From Bacteroidales bacterium M8 (GTDB taxonomy: Bacteria; Bacteroidota; Bacteroidia; Bacteroidales; Muribaculaceae), in the NCBI GenBank assembly GCA_001689495.1, contig LUJS01000039.1:1-64000 (forward strand): a stretch of DNA of 64,000 bases. The letters run 5' to 3'. The notes below the pieces were generated by a model. It was given only the letters and a program-made list of their open reading frames with translations, did no database searches and was not told where the DNA came from. Shown here piece after piece: positions 17,342 to 24,839 of this stretch. A program made the position numbers and the translations under genes. How positions within the stretch are numbered: the stretch's first letter is position 1; every line of letters starts with the position of its first letter.

Positions 17342-17782
17342 TTATTCGGCTACGACCTCGAAGGGAACCTTGACGGTGACGTCGCGGTGCAGACGGATTG
17401 TTGCCTCGTATGCGCCGACCTCCTTGACGGGGTCGAGCGAGATGAGCTTGCGGTCCACGTTGTGGCCGAGCTTCTCGAGGGCCTCGGCGATCTGGATTGC
17501 GTTGACCGAGCCGAAGATAGTGCCCGTGCTCGAAGTCTTGGCGCCGATTGTGAGCTTGACGTCCTTGAGGGTTTCTGCCTGAGCCTCTGCCTCGGCCTTG
17601 ATGCGCTCGAGCTTGTGTGCGCGCTGGCGCTGGTTCTCGGCGAGAACTTTAAGAGCCGACTCAGTGGCGATGACGGCCTTGCCGGTGGGGATGAGATAGT
17701 TGCGGCCATAACCGCTCTTCACCTCGACCACGTCGTCCTTGTAGCCGAGACCGGAGATGTCTTCTTTGAGAATGATCTTCAT
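17342..17782 (-). CDS. rplI: 50S ribosomal protein L9
   Basis: Primary 23S rRNA-binding protein. The 146-residue sequence has the N-terminal L9 signature (MKIILKEDISGLGYKDDVVEVKSGYGRNYLIP spans residues 1-32), a long charged connecting helix (about 45-75) and a C-terminal domain. Last gene of the S6-S18-L9 operon, 21 bp after rpsR. Confidence 0.97.
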   Translation of the reverse strand: MKIILKEDISGLGYKDDVVEVKSGYGRNYLIPTGKAVIATESALKVLAENQRQRAHKLERIKAEAEAQAETLKDVKLTIGAKTSSTGTIFGSVNAIQIAEALEKLGHNVDRKLISLDPVKEVGAYEATIRLHRDVTVKVPFEVVAE

Positions 17783-17803
17783 AATTCCTGATAGCTTTTA
17801 AAG

Positions 17804-18070
17804 TTATTTCATCAAGTCTGTTACGTAGGGCAGCAGAGCAAGGTGACGAGCACGCTTGACGGCCTGAGCCACGCGACGCTGGAACTTCAGCGAGGTGCCG
17901 GTGATGCGGCGGGGCAGGAGCTTGCCCTGCTCGTTGAGGAACTTCTTGAGGAATTCGGGATCCTTGTAGTCGACATACTTGATGCCGCTGCGCTTGAAAC
18001 GGCAATATTTTTTCTTCTTCACGTCCACCGACAGGGGTGTGAGATAGCGGATTTCAGATGCTTGTGCCAT
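17804..18070 (-). CDS. rpsR: 30S ribosomal protein S18
   Basis: The 88-residue S18 with the family core YVDYKDPEFLKKFL and LPRRITGTSLKFQRRVAQAVKRAR. It binds 16S rRNA as a heterodimer with S6, encoded 3 bp upstream. Confidence 0.97.
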   Translation of the reverse strand: MAQASEIRYLTPLSVDVKKKKYCRFKRSGIKYVDYKDPEFLKKFLNEQGKLLPRRITGTSLKFQRRVAQAVKRARHLALLPYVTDLMK

Positions 18071-18073
18071 GAT

Positions 18074-18445
18074 TTAGTTCTCCTTTGCTTCTTCGGTTGC
18101 TACTGTTGTTGCGGGTGTCTTGGCGCGGTTGCGGCGCTTCTCGGCATACTCTGCGGCATACTTGTCGAGACGGAAGACGAGGAAACGGAGCACGCGCTCG
18201 TCGCGGCGGAAGGCGGTCTCGATCTTCTTAACGATCGTGGGATCGCCGTCAAACTCTACCAGCGAGTAGAAGCCGGTCGATTTCTTCTGGATGGGATAGG
18301 CAAGCTTGCGAAGGCCCCAGAGCTCTTCGTTGACGATAGTGGCGCCGTTGTCGGTGAGCACCTTCTCGAACTTTTCTACCGCTTCCTTCATCTGCTGGTC
18401 AGACAAAACGGGAGTTAAAATGAAAACGGTTTCGTAGTGATTCAT
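18074..18445 (-). CDS. rpsF: 30S ribosomal protein S6
   Basis: A 123-residue S6 beginning MNHYETVFILTPVLSD, with the ATIVNEELWGLRKLAYPIQK segment and a charged, alanine/threonine-rich C-terminal tail. The open frame continues upstream to 18529 but the promoter at 18507-18537 excludes those starts. First gene of the S6-S18-L9 operon. Confidence 0.97.
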   Translation of the reverse strand: MNHYETVFILTPVLSDQQMKEAVEKFEKVLTDNGATIVNEELWGLRKLAYPIQKKSTGFYSLVEFDGDPTIVKKIETAFRRDERVLRFLVFRLDKYAAEYAEKRRNRAKTPATTVATEEAKEN

Positions 18446-18506
18446 TTTAGGTGAATTAGTGTTGATTGATTGATGATTGGATGATGCATGTCTGCATTTC
18501 CGGGCG

Positions 18507-18537
18507 CAAAGGTACGAAAAATATTTCATCCCGCCAA
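18507..18537 (-). promoter_or_regulatory. rpsF operon promoter
   Basis: Minus strand TTG (18535-18537), 20-bp spacer, TACCTTTG (18507-18514); transcript start near 18501, leader about 55 nt. The leader has a small ATGCA/TGCAT hairpin. An S6:S18 autoregulatory site was not clearly recognised. Confidence 0.75.
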
Positions 18538-18586
18538 GCGATATTGCGGTTTTTAGTCTTTATTTTTCGTTTGGGCGGATGGAGGG

Positions 18587-18619
18587 ATGGCTATTGACCG
18601 GGGTGGGGTCAATAGCCAT
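18587..18619 (-). terminator. Hairpin after the lipoprotein gene
   Basis: A perfect 13-bp inverted repeat (18587-18599 with 18607-18619), 18 bp past the stop of the lipoprotein gene. No T run follows, so it may act as a transcript-end stabiliser or a weak terminator. Confidence 0.55.
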
Positions 18620-18636
18620 CGGGAGCATGGGTGTGG

Positions 18637-19425
18637 TCAGTTGTTGGGGATGCCGGTGAAGTCGGAGTCGTACAATATGCCGCGGTTATAGCCATAGTCA
18701 AGGCCGTATTCCAGCTTTATGGTCTCGCGGTCGGGGGTCGTGACCTCGCATCTCACCAAATTCTCATATCGGCTGTTGGCCGAGAAGGGCTCGACGAGTA
18801 CACAATAATACATATCTATATAGTTGCCTCTTGGCAGCGCCTTGACTATGTATTCGAGGTCGCGTTCGGCGTATGTGCTGCCGCTGAGCCTTGACTCGTA
18901 TTCGGTGTATTCTATCGACAGGCTCTCGTAGTTGGTCTGGTTTTCGATGAACATGACCATAGGATTAGCCACTGTCTCGCAGCGATAGCGGTTGCCGCGT
19001 CCGTCGATTATAACCATCACCTTCTTGTTGCCTCCGTCGGTCATGGACTCGATTTCGAATATAGGGGTGATTTTGTCGCCGGACTCGCAGATGTACTGAC
19101 GTCCGTCGATGTCATAGACTGCCACGCCGCTGATATATTTTATTTCCAGCTCTTTGGTCAGCTTGTATGACATGCTGGAGCTTCTTTCGGGGCATATCAG
19201 CCACGATGTGGCGAAGTCCTTGGTGAAGAATGATTTGCCGGCTTCCTCCCATTCGGTGATTTTCCATACGTTTCTCAGGTTATCCGACCACCCGTACAGG
19301 TATTCGGGTTCGCCATTGCCGATGGTGGGTTCGTCGTCGTCATCGTCGGAGCAAGCGGTGAGTGCGGCGGGCAACAGCAGTACCACGAACAGCCGCAACA
19401 TCAGTTGATGGAGTTTCAGGTCCAT
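18637..19425 (-). CDS. Hypothetical surface-type lipoprotein, 262 residues
   Basis: Signal peptide with lipobox LPAALTAC near residue 25 (counting from the first Met; a second Met at residue 9 is also possible). The Cys is followed by SDDDDDEP, the acidic tether typical of Bacteroidetes lipoproteins exported to the cell surface. The rest is beta-rich without a recognised domain; segments such as YESLSIEYTEYESRL and IKLEYGLDYGYNRG are distinctive but not familiar. It lies downstream of the structured RNA at 19498-19806, on the same strand, with a terminator in between, so any link with the RNA is open. No promoter of its own was identified. Confidence 0.75.
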   Translation of the reverse strand: MDLKLHQLMLRLFVVLLLPAALTACSDDDDDEPTIGNGEPEYLYGWSDNLRNVWKITEWEEAGKSFFTKDFATSWLICPERSSSMSYKLTKELEIKYISGVAVYDIDGRQYICESGDKITPIFEIESMTDGGNKKVMVIIDGRGNRYRCETVANPMVMFIENQTNYESLSIEYTEYESRLSGSTYAERDLEYIVKALPRGNYIDMYYCVLVEPFSANSRYENLVRCEVTTPDRETIKLEYGLDYGYNRGILYDSDFTGIPNN

Positions 19426-19497
19426 GTCTTTGGGATAATGTTGGTTGTTAAGTCCGGCCCGAGATCCCCGACAGGGCGCGTTGAAAAGTAGCTATAT

Positions 19498-19806
19498 AAA
19501 AAAGGTGTGAGGATCGTATCTCTGTCTTATCGGTCATTCAGGTCTTGGCTTACCTCAGGCAACGATAAGACAACAGCCCCACACCGTTATGGATATGTCG
19601 TGCCCGGGTGCGATGCACCCTGCGGCAATTCATACCGGTAGATGTGGTGCTATTGTCCTTCCGTATCCCTAAGCCTGTGAATGTAAACTGCCAAGTTTGA
19701 ATGACCGGGATAAGAATTTCAATAACACCCTTGCAGCCCGGCCACGTCGGGGTCGGGCATAGTATTTGGCGAAACGGCGCGGCCTCTGCCTTTCGACAGC
19801 CGTTTC
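19498..19806 (-). ncRNA. Structured non-coding RNA candidate, about 310 nt
   Basis: A promoter (19812-19844) and a hairpin plus T run (6 A on the plus strand at 19498-19503) bound a gene-free minus-strand transcript. It contains four hairpins. (1) A 9-bp perfect stem at the 5' end, 19799-19807 with 19770-19778. (2) A 10-bp stem, 19720-19729 with 19646-19655 (one G-U), enclosing a 6-bp helix (GGGATA/TATCCC) and an AAACT-loop-AGTTT hairpin. (3) GGGTGC-GAT-GCACCC at 19606-19620. (4) A terminal long hairpin with 9-bp GTCTTATCG/CGATAAGAC (19524-19532, 19563-19571) and 6-bp GGTGTG/CACACC (19504-19509, 19580-19585), followed by the T run. It does not match RNase P, tmRNA or small SRP RNA motifs that I know. 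It may be a Bacteroidales sRNA or a terminator-type riboswitch for the lipoprotein gene starting 72 bp downstream. Confidence 0.65.
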
Positions 19807-19811
19807 GGGTG

Positions 19812-19844
19812 CAAAGATAAGCAAAAATCCTTTGACGGACACAA
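19812..19844 (-). promoter_or_regulatory. Promoter of the structured RNA
   Basis: Minus strand TTG (19842-19844), 22-bp spacer, TATCTTTG (19812-19819). The first stable hairpin begins at the predicted transcript start. Confidence 0.65.
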
Positions 19845-19882
19845 TCAAGGCCCGATAATTGCTCGCGGACTCCGGCGCGAAT

Positions 19883-20002
19883 CTTGGAAAAACGGCAGAA
19901 ACGGCCCGAAAAACCTTGGAAAAACGGCAAAAACAGGCGAAAAAAACTTGGAAAAACGGCAAAAATGGCCCGAAAAGTCTTGGAAAAGCGGCAAAAAATG
20001 GT
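19883..20002. repeat. Tandem repeat, four units of 32 bp
   Basis: Units start at 19883, 19915, 19947 and 19979, each opening with CTTGGAAAAACGGCA or a near copy. The third is followed without interruption by a fourth whose second half is replaced by the promoter of the next gene. Units differ by a few bases. This stretch is non-coding on both strands in any convincing frame. Confidence 0.85.
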
Positions 20003-20010
20003 TAGCTTTG
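19980..20010 (+). promoter_or_regulatory. Promoter of the DUF4143 ATPase gene
   Basis: TTG (19980-19982) inside the fourth repeat unit, 20-bp spacer, TAGCTTTG (20003-20010). Leader of about 75 nt. Confidence 0.6.
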
Positions 20011-20090
20011 CAGTCTGATAGACATTAATCGGTTAATAATCATTGTGTTTATGACTGCATTGATGTAATCCTCACCAACAATATGACAAT

Positions 20091-21440
20091 ATGGCTTTGT
20101 TCCGCTATCTTACAAGTTATCTCGACGAGTATTATAAAACTCAAAAAAACGCCCTGCTGCTGACCGGAGCACGACAGACCGGTAAAACTTATGCCGTGCG
20201 AGAGCTTGGACGAAAGTTCAAGTCTTTTGTCGAGATCAATTTCATAGAACAGCCCGAGGCGGCGAGATTGTTCAGTGGCGTGACTTCGGCAGACGAGATA
20301 CTGCTGAGGCTGTCTGCCATTGCCGACAGACCATTGGTCAAGGGTGAGACGCTCGTGTTCTTCGACGAGGTGCAGTGTTGCGAAAACATCGTCACGGCCA
20401 TAAAGTTTCTTGTCGACGAGGGGAGCTACAGGTATGCCCTGAGCGGCTCGCTGCTGGGTGTAGAGCTCAAGGACCTGCGATCGGTGCCCGTGGGGTATAT
20501 GGGCGTGAAGGAAGTCTATCCGCTCGACTTCGAGGAATTCATACTTAATGTCGGAGTCTCGCGTCGGGTGATTGACCACGTGCGCGACAGTTGGGAGAAA
20601 TGCACGCCCGTAGACACCGTGGTCCACGAAAAGCTGCTGGCATTGTTCAGGCTATACACCATAACCGGCGGCATGCCCGCGGCGGTCGAGCGATATATCG
20701 CCACCAACGACATCAATGTGGTCAGCAGGACGCAGTCTGACATAGTGACGCTTTATCGCGAGGACATATCGCAGTATGCCGACAAGGAAAAGCTCAAGAT
20801 AAAGGAGATTTTCGATCTGATACCATCCGAGCTCGATGCCAAGAACAAGCGCTTCATATTGAAACGGCTCAACGAGCACGCCAAGTTCGACCGCTATCAG
20901 AATGATTTCCTGTGGCTCAAGAACGCAGGCGTCGCCATCCCGGTCTATAATATTGACGAGCCGCGCCAACCCCTGCGTCTGGCCGAGACGCGCAACCTGT
21001 TCAAGCTGTTTTCAAACGACACCGGACTGCTCACGGCCCAGTATGCTGACGGGATTCAGTTGAAGATGCTGTCGGGCGACATCAATGTCAACTATGGCGC
21101 CGTCTATGAGAATGTGGTGGCTCAGGAACTTCTTTGTCACGGCTTCAGTCCGTATTATTTTAACAGCAAGCGCATGGGCGAACTCGATTTCGTTATATCC
21201 GATGCAGACGGAGTGGTGCCTGTCGAGGTGAAATCCGGAAAGGATTACGAGCGTCACAATGCGCTTGACAATGTTCTGGAATGTGCTGAATATGACATCC
21301 GTAAGGCGTATGTGCTGTGTTCGGGCAACATGACGAGCAAGGGTCGCGTAATATATGCGCCCGTCTATATGACCATGTGCATCAGAAAACAGGAGGATGG
21401 CGTCGGCGTCTATAAGATAGATCTATCCGGCTTGCAGTGA
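20091..21440 (+). CDS. AAA-type ATPase with DUF4143 domain
   Basis: A 449-residue protein of the abundant AAA_14/DUF4143 family. Walker A is LLTGARQTGKT (about residues 23-33), Walker B is LVFFDEVQCCEN, and an arginine-containing ALSGSLLGVELK sensor segment follows. The C-terminal DUF4143 part contains a nuclease-like core: GELDFVISDADGVVPVEVKSGKD, where E-x-D and E-V-K match the PD-(D/E)XK pattern. Members are common in gut bacteria and archaea, often as multicopy accessory genes, with unknown role. It is a lone gene between a repeat-bearing promoter and another promoter. Confidence 0.9.
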   Translation: MALFRYLTSYLDEYYKTQKNALLLTGARQTGKTYAVRELGRKFKSFVEINFIEQPEAARLFSGVTSADEILLRLSAIADRPLVKGETLVFFDEVQCCENIVTAIKFLVDEGSYRYALSGSLLGVELKDLRSVPVGYMGVKEVYPLDFEEFILNVGVSRRVIDHVRDSWEKCTPVDTVVHEKLLALFRLYTITGGMPAAVERYIATNDINVVSRTQSDIVTLYREDISQYADKEKLKIKEIFDLIPSELDAKNKRFILKRLNEHAKFDRYQNDFLWLKNAGVAIPVYNIDEPRQPLRLAETRNLFKLFSNDTGLLTAQYADGIQLKMLSGDINVNYGAVYENVVAQELLCHGFSPYYFNSKRMGELDFVISDADGVVPVEVKSGKDYERHNALDNVLECAEYDIRKAYVLCSGNMTSKGRVIYAPVYMTMCIRKQEDGVGVYKIDLSGLQ

Positions 21441-21464
21441 CCGGCGTCAAGGTGAGTCACAGCA

Positions 21465-21496
21465 TTTGGCCCGTTGTGAAATTATTGTTAATTTTG
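21465..21496 (+). promoter_or_regulatory. Promoter of the small lipoprotein gene
   Basis: TTTG (21465-21468), 20-bp spacer, TAATTTTG (21489-21496), 41 bp before the chosen ATG. Confidence 0.75.
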
Positions 21497-21536
21497 TATG
21501 ACGAAAATCAAACCAATACAAATACAAAAAGAGATT

Positions 21537-21938
21537 ATGAAGTTTTTGCGTTTCTTTGCCATGATGGCCGTAATGGCGGTGATGGCCGTGACAAGCTCGT
21601 GCGGCAGTTCGGACAAGGCTCTCGACATGGCCGTGACCGAAATCAACAAGCAGCTCGAGGGTCAGAAGATGTCCGGCATCGAGAAGATGAACCTGTCGGC
21701 CGAGGACGGGTATGTGGTCTACAACTATGTCGTGGACGAGAATCAGGCCGACATCAATGTGATGAAGGAGTCTGCCGCCGACCAGAAGGCCGAAATCAAG
21801 GCTCAGGTGCTCCAGAATCCCGACCAGCAGAAGTTCATCCAGCTTGTCAAGCTGACCGACCGCGGCCTGAAGTTTGCATACAAGGGCAACAAGAGCGGCG
21901 ACGGCTATGAGATTGTCTTCGAGAAAGAGGAACTCTGA
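21537..21938 (+). CDS. Small lipoprotein, 133 residues (hypothetical)
   Basis: A signal peptide with lipobox AVTSSC (Cys about residue 22) precedes GSSDKALDMAVTEIN and a small alpha/beta domain of about 105 residues. It resembles the small DUF4854-like/secreted proteins of Bacteroidales only in general layout; I do not recognise a specific family. The mature N-terminus lacks the acidic run of surface lipoproteins, so the protein may stay in the periplasm. ATG 21537 is chosen over 21498 because the latter lies at the transcript start. It is monocistronic, with promoter and terminator. Confidence 0.8.
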   Translation: MKFLRFFAMMAVMAVMAVTSSCGSSDKALDMAVTEINKQLEGQKMSGIEKMNLSAEDGYVVYNYVVDENQADINVMKESAADQKAEIKAQVLQNPDQQKFIQLVKLTDRGLKFAYKGNKSGDGYEIVFEKEEL

Positions 21939-21961
21939 CAACCCGGTCGCCAAGACACAAT

Positions 21962-22003
21962 GCGTCCCGTCTGCCCGAGTGGCAGGTGGGACGCCGTTTT
22001 TTT
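21962..22003 (+). terminator. Terminator of the small lipoprotein gene
   Basis: GCGTCCC (21962-21968) pairs with GGGACGC (21988-21994), extended by a 7-bp inner helix with two G-U pairs, followed by seven T residues (21997-22003). Confidence 0.85.
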
Positions 22004-23448
22004 CATTCAGCCTTGACCCAGACGGCGATGTTGCTACCCTTGACGCAGAAGGTGGCGTTGCCGCCGTCGCCCACCGTCACCGGCTCGGTGCAGCTGCCGG
22101 TGATGTCGCGCCACGTCTCGCCGGCGTGGCTGTCGCCGAGGCAGACGTCCTTGGTGCCGTCCTCGTCGTTGCTCATCAGCAGCACGACTCCCGAGCCCGG
22201 GTGCTCGGCATCGCCGTGGCGTATCAGGCCCACGGTGGTCGGGTGGTCGAAGAGCAGTTCCTCGTCGCCATAGGCATATTTCCTGCGGGCCTCGAGCAGG
22301 GTGTCGATGATGCTGCGGTGCACGGATGCCTCGCCGCCAATGGAATAATAGTCGCCATAGAATATGGCGGGATAGCCGCGCTGCATCAGCAATATCAGTG
22401 CGTATGCCATGGGCTTGAAACGGTCTGACACCGTCGATTCGAGGCTGCTGCCGGGCTGTGAGTCGTGATTGTCGACGAACGTCACGGCATGTGTGCCGTC
22501 CTCCATGGCCAGCGACCCGTCGAGCAGGGTGGACATGTCAAAGTCGGCGCCCTCCTCGCCGGCCCTGTGCAGGTTGTAGTGCAGCGGCACGTCGAATAGG
22601 TCGGTGGAGCCCTCGACGTGGTCGAGGTATTCCCTGAGGGTGTCCAAGTCGTCGATCCAGTATTCGCTCACGGCATAGAAGCGGTCGCCGGCCTCGGAGC
22701 GCACCTGCTTGAGGAACTCGCGGGTGAAGTTGTAGTCCATGTGCTTGACGGCATCCATCCTGAATCCGTCAAACCCGAATCGCTTCACGGCCCACTTGCC
22801 CCACTTGAACAGCTCTTCGGTCACCTCGGGGTTGTCAAGGTCTATGTCGTTGGCCAGCAGATAGTCATAGTTGCCGTTCTCGCTGTCGACTCCCTGACTC
22901 CAGCCCTTGCCCTCGCCGAGTATGCGATACACGCCGCAGTCGCCTGTCGAGGTGTCGCAGTCAACGCCAGAGAAGTGATACCAGTGCCACTTGAAAGCCG
23001 AGTACTTGTCCTTGCGGCCCGGAAACTCGAACGAGGTGTAGGCCTCGATCTCGCGCGGCTCGCCGGTCTCGTCGTTGCGATTCTCGCCGTCGACGGGCAC
23101 GGCCATGAATCGCTCGGGGCTGTCGCCGCCGGCCTTGTGGTTGAGAACGGTGTCGAGGATGACCTGTATGCCGTTGTCGTGCAGCGCCTTGATGGCTTTG
23201 CGGAGAGCGGCGCAGGTGCCGTATTTGGTGCGGACGGTGCCCTTCTGGTCAAATTCGCCGAAATCCCACAGGTCATAGGTGGCATATCCCTCGTCGGCCT
23301 GTTCGTCGGCCTTGTATGCCGGTGGAATCCACACTGCCGTCACGCCGATCTCGGCCAGATGCGGAGCATCCTCCGCGAGCTCGCGCCACAGACGTCCGTT
23401 GTTGGGCATGTTCCACTCGAAATATTGCATCAGCACACCATTCTTCAT
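22003..23448 (-). CDS. Cytoplasmic alpha-amylase, GH13
   Basis: Hydrolyses internal alpha-1,4 linkages of starch/glycogen-type glucans. The 481-residue protein has no signal peptide, begins MKNGVLMQYFEWN like the GH13 subfamily 5 enzymes, and shows the conserved regions: VILDTVLNHKAGGD (region I), GFRMDAVKHM with the nucleophile Asp (II), FYAVSEYW with the acid/base Glu (III) and VTFVDNHDSQPG with the transition-state Asp (IV). It may act with the glycogen cluster at 31-36 kb. A candidate operator palindrome is just upstream. Confidence 0.93.
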   Translation of the reverse strand: MKNGVLMQYFEWNMPNNGRLWRELAEDAPHLAEIGVTAVWIPPAYKADEQADEGYATYDLWDFGEFDQKGTVRTKYGTCAALRKAIKALHDNGIQVILDTVLNHKAGGDSPERFMAVPVDGENRNDETGEPREIEAYTSFEFPGRKDKYSAFKWHWYHFSGVDCDTSTGDCGVYRILGEGKGWSQGVDSENGNYDYLLANDIDLDNPEVTEELFKWGKWAVKRFGFDGFRMDAVKHMDYNFTREFLKQVRSEAGDRFYAVSEYWIDDLDTLREYLDHVEGSTDLFDVPLHYNLHRAGEEGADFDMSTLLDGSLAMEDGTHAVTFVDNHDSQPGSSLESTVSDRFKPMAYALILLMQRGYPAIFYGDYYSIGGEASVHRSIIDTLLEARRKYAYGDEELLFDHPTTVGLIRHGDAEHPGSGVVLLMSNDEDGTKDVCLGDSHAGETWRDITGSCTEPVTVGDGGNATFCVKGSNIAVWVKAE

Positions 23449-23460
23449 AATAAAAAAACC

Positions 23461-23488
23461 GTTAGTAAAACTATACAGAATTACTAAC
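23461..23488. promoter_or_regulatory. Inverted repeat upstream of the amylase gene
   Basis: GTTAGTAA (23461-23468) and TTACTAAC (23481-23488) form a perfect 8-bp inverted repeat with a 12-bp spacer, 13 bp before the amylase ATG. The 20-bp centre-to-centre spacing fits a dimeric regulator; a weak hairpin is the alternative. A TAGTTTTA box, one base off the -7 consensus, overlaps it. Confidence 0.5.
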
Positions 23489-23543
23489 GATATTCCTGCG
23501 GCTAATGTTCATGCAGACACAGCCGCATGTGCATTGCTGACTT

Positions 23544-23996
23544 TCAGCCCAATATCTGGGCGGCGTGGTCCTTGGTCTTGATCTGCTTGGGGGTTATGAT
23601 GCGCTCCACGATGCCCTCGGGCGATATGATGAAGGTGGTGCGGAACGTGCCCATGTACTTGCGGCCATACATCGACTTCTCGCCCCAGACGCCGAATTCC
23701 TCGACCAGCCTGTGGTCGGTGTCGGCAATGAGCGGGAAGGGTAGCTGCTGCTTGGCGATGAACTTCTTGTGCGAGTCGGCCGAGTCGACGCTCACGCCAA
23801 TCACCTGATAGCCTGCGTCGAGCAGCGCGTGATAGTTGTCGCGCAGATTGCATGCCTGCGCCGTGCAGCCCGAGGTCGAGTCCTTGGGGTAGAAATAGAG
23901 CGCTATGGTGCGGCCGGGATAGTCGCTGAGCCTTATTTCCTTGCCGTCCTGATCCTTGCCCAGAAGGTCGGGAGCCTTTTGTCCGATTTCAATCAT
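23544..23996 (-). CDS. bcp: Thioredoxin-dependent peroxiredoxin (Bcp/PrxQ)
   Basis: Reduces hydroperoxides in the cytoplasm. The 150-residue protein starts MIEIGQKAPDLLG; the peroxidatic Cys44 and resolving Cys49 lie in STSGCTAQACNLR, the spacing of atypical two-cysteine PrxQ enzymes. The open frame extends upstream into the neighbour gene; the start at 23996 matches the family. It follows the DUF115-like gene by 10 bp. Confidence 0.93.
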   Translation of the reverse strand: MIEIGQKAPDLLGKDQDGKEIRLSDYPGRTIALYFYPKDSTSGCTAQACNLRDNYHALLDAGYQVIGVSVDSADSHKKFIAKQQLPFPLIADTDHRLVEEFGVWGEKSMYGRKYMGTFRTTFIISPEGIVERIITPKQIKTKDHAAQILG

Positions 23997-24006
23997 GTGG
24001 GTGTCT

Positions 24007-24831
24007 TTATTTAAGAGGTTTACGTCTGAATGCGTCAATATACGACCCCGGCGTGCAGTTGCATATCTCCACACCGGCCCGGCGGGCATAGCGCTCGATG
24101 GCGTGATAGCTCTTGAAGGCTATGTGGAAGCTCAACAGAATCTCGTGCAGCCTCACGTCGCGATAGACGGCGGTGACGCGCTCCTTCTCGTCGTCGTTGT
24201 CCTTGTAGAAGTGGGGCTGGACCGACACCACTGTATTGTCGTCGTCGACACTGAGCGTGCGCAGCCACGAGTGGTCGGCGCCGAGGATGTCGATGTGCCT
24301 GTAGCCCGCCAGAATACCGGTCATTATGGCCGGTATCAGCACGTTGCGCGGACGTGGCATGCCGAGGCCGCGGCCGTATGCCCAACGCTCGAGCCACCCG
24401 AAACCCTCGATGCCGAGCATGTTGAACTTCTCGACCCTGACGTTCGGGTTGGTTATAGCCGGGTTGCTCCCCACGGGCACGTAAAGAGTCATGGGGCTGT
24501 CGACGAGGGTGTTGATGCGGTCGAACAGCCGGTCTACGTTGGGGTCGGTGCCACGCGGAGTGAAGAAATGGGGGTCGGCGAGCAGATAGAACTTGGGCTT
24601 GAGCAGGGCAAACTCGTCGGCATTGGCGGCAAAGTTGACGGCCATCGTGTCCGACTCCCTGAGCAGGTCGAGGTCGTCGGCTATGTTGGCGGCCAGCGAG
24701 GGGCCGTTGCCCATGATTATCAGCCGCCTGTCGCCACGGTCGCGGCGTGTCACCGAGGGCCTGCGGGCCTTCAGTGCCAGTTTTGCCAGACTCTTGATGC
24801 CGGCGGCCATGTCGCTGAGAATCTCTGCCAT
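24007..24831 (-). CDS. DUF115 / MptE-like protein
   Basis: A 274-residue cytoplasmic protein. After a basic N-terminus, RLIIMGNGPSLAANIADDL (residues about 36-55) gives the GxGPSL motif of the DUF115/6-hydroxymethylpterin diphosphokinase MptE-like family. Other family-like segments are AVNFAANADEF, YLLADPHFF and IDILGADHSWL near residue 190. Relatives include archaeal MptE and motility-accessory/sugar-transfer proteins; in Bacteroidales such genes often accompany surface-polysaccharide loci. Here it sits in a run between a lipoprotein and Bcp, so the substrate cannot be named. Confidence 0.7.
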   Translation of the reverse strand: MAEILSDMAAGIKSLAKLALKARRPSVTRRDRGDRRLIIMGNGPSLAANIADDLDLLRESDTMAVNFAANADEFALLKPKFYLLADPHFFTPRGTDPNVDRLFDRINTLVDSPMTLYVPVGSNPAITNPNVRVEKFNMLGIEGFGWLERWAYGRGLGMPRPRNVLIPAIMTGILAGYRHIDILGADHSWLRTLSVDDDNTVVSVQPHFYKDNDDEKERVTAVYRDVRLHEILLSFHIAFKSYHAIERYARRAGVEICNCTPGSYIDAFRRKPLK

Positions 24832-24839
24832 CGAGGGGT

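Noticed and set aside
17176..17373. Small plus-strand ORF in the mce-rplI gap
   Set aside because: Crosses a promoter and a terminator of the opposite strand and shows no protein features.
19520..19560. Cobalamin-riboswitch-like string GTAAGCCAAGACCTG in the RNA
   Set aside because: It resembles only the 3' part of the B12 riboswitch; the core box, GGTG-AA segment and B12-type downstream genes are missing.
19498..19806. Assignment of the RNA to RNase P, tmRNA or SRP RNA
   Set aside because: No GAGGAAAGTCC, no ACAGAA box, no tag-peptide ORF or tRNA-like end, and no standard SRP domain-IV loop.
19550..19962. Minus-strand ORFs over the RNA and repeat region
   Set aside because: Two overlapping frames start in the tandem repeat and cross the hairpins; composition is Arg/Phe/Cys-rich and unlike a protein.
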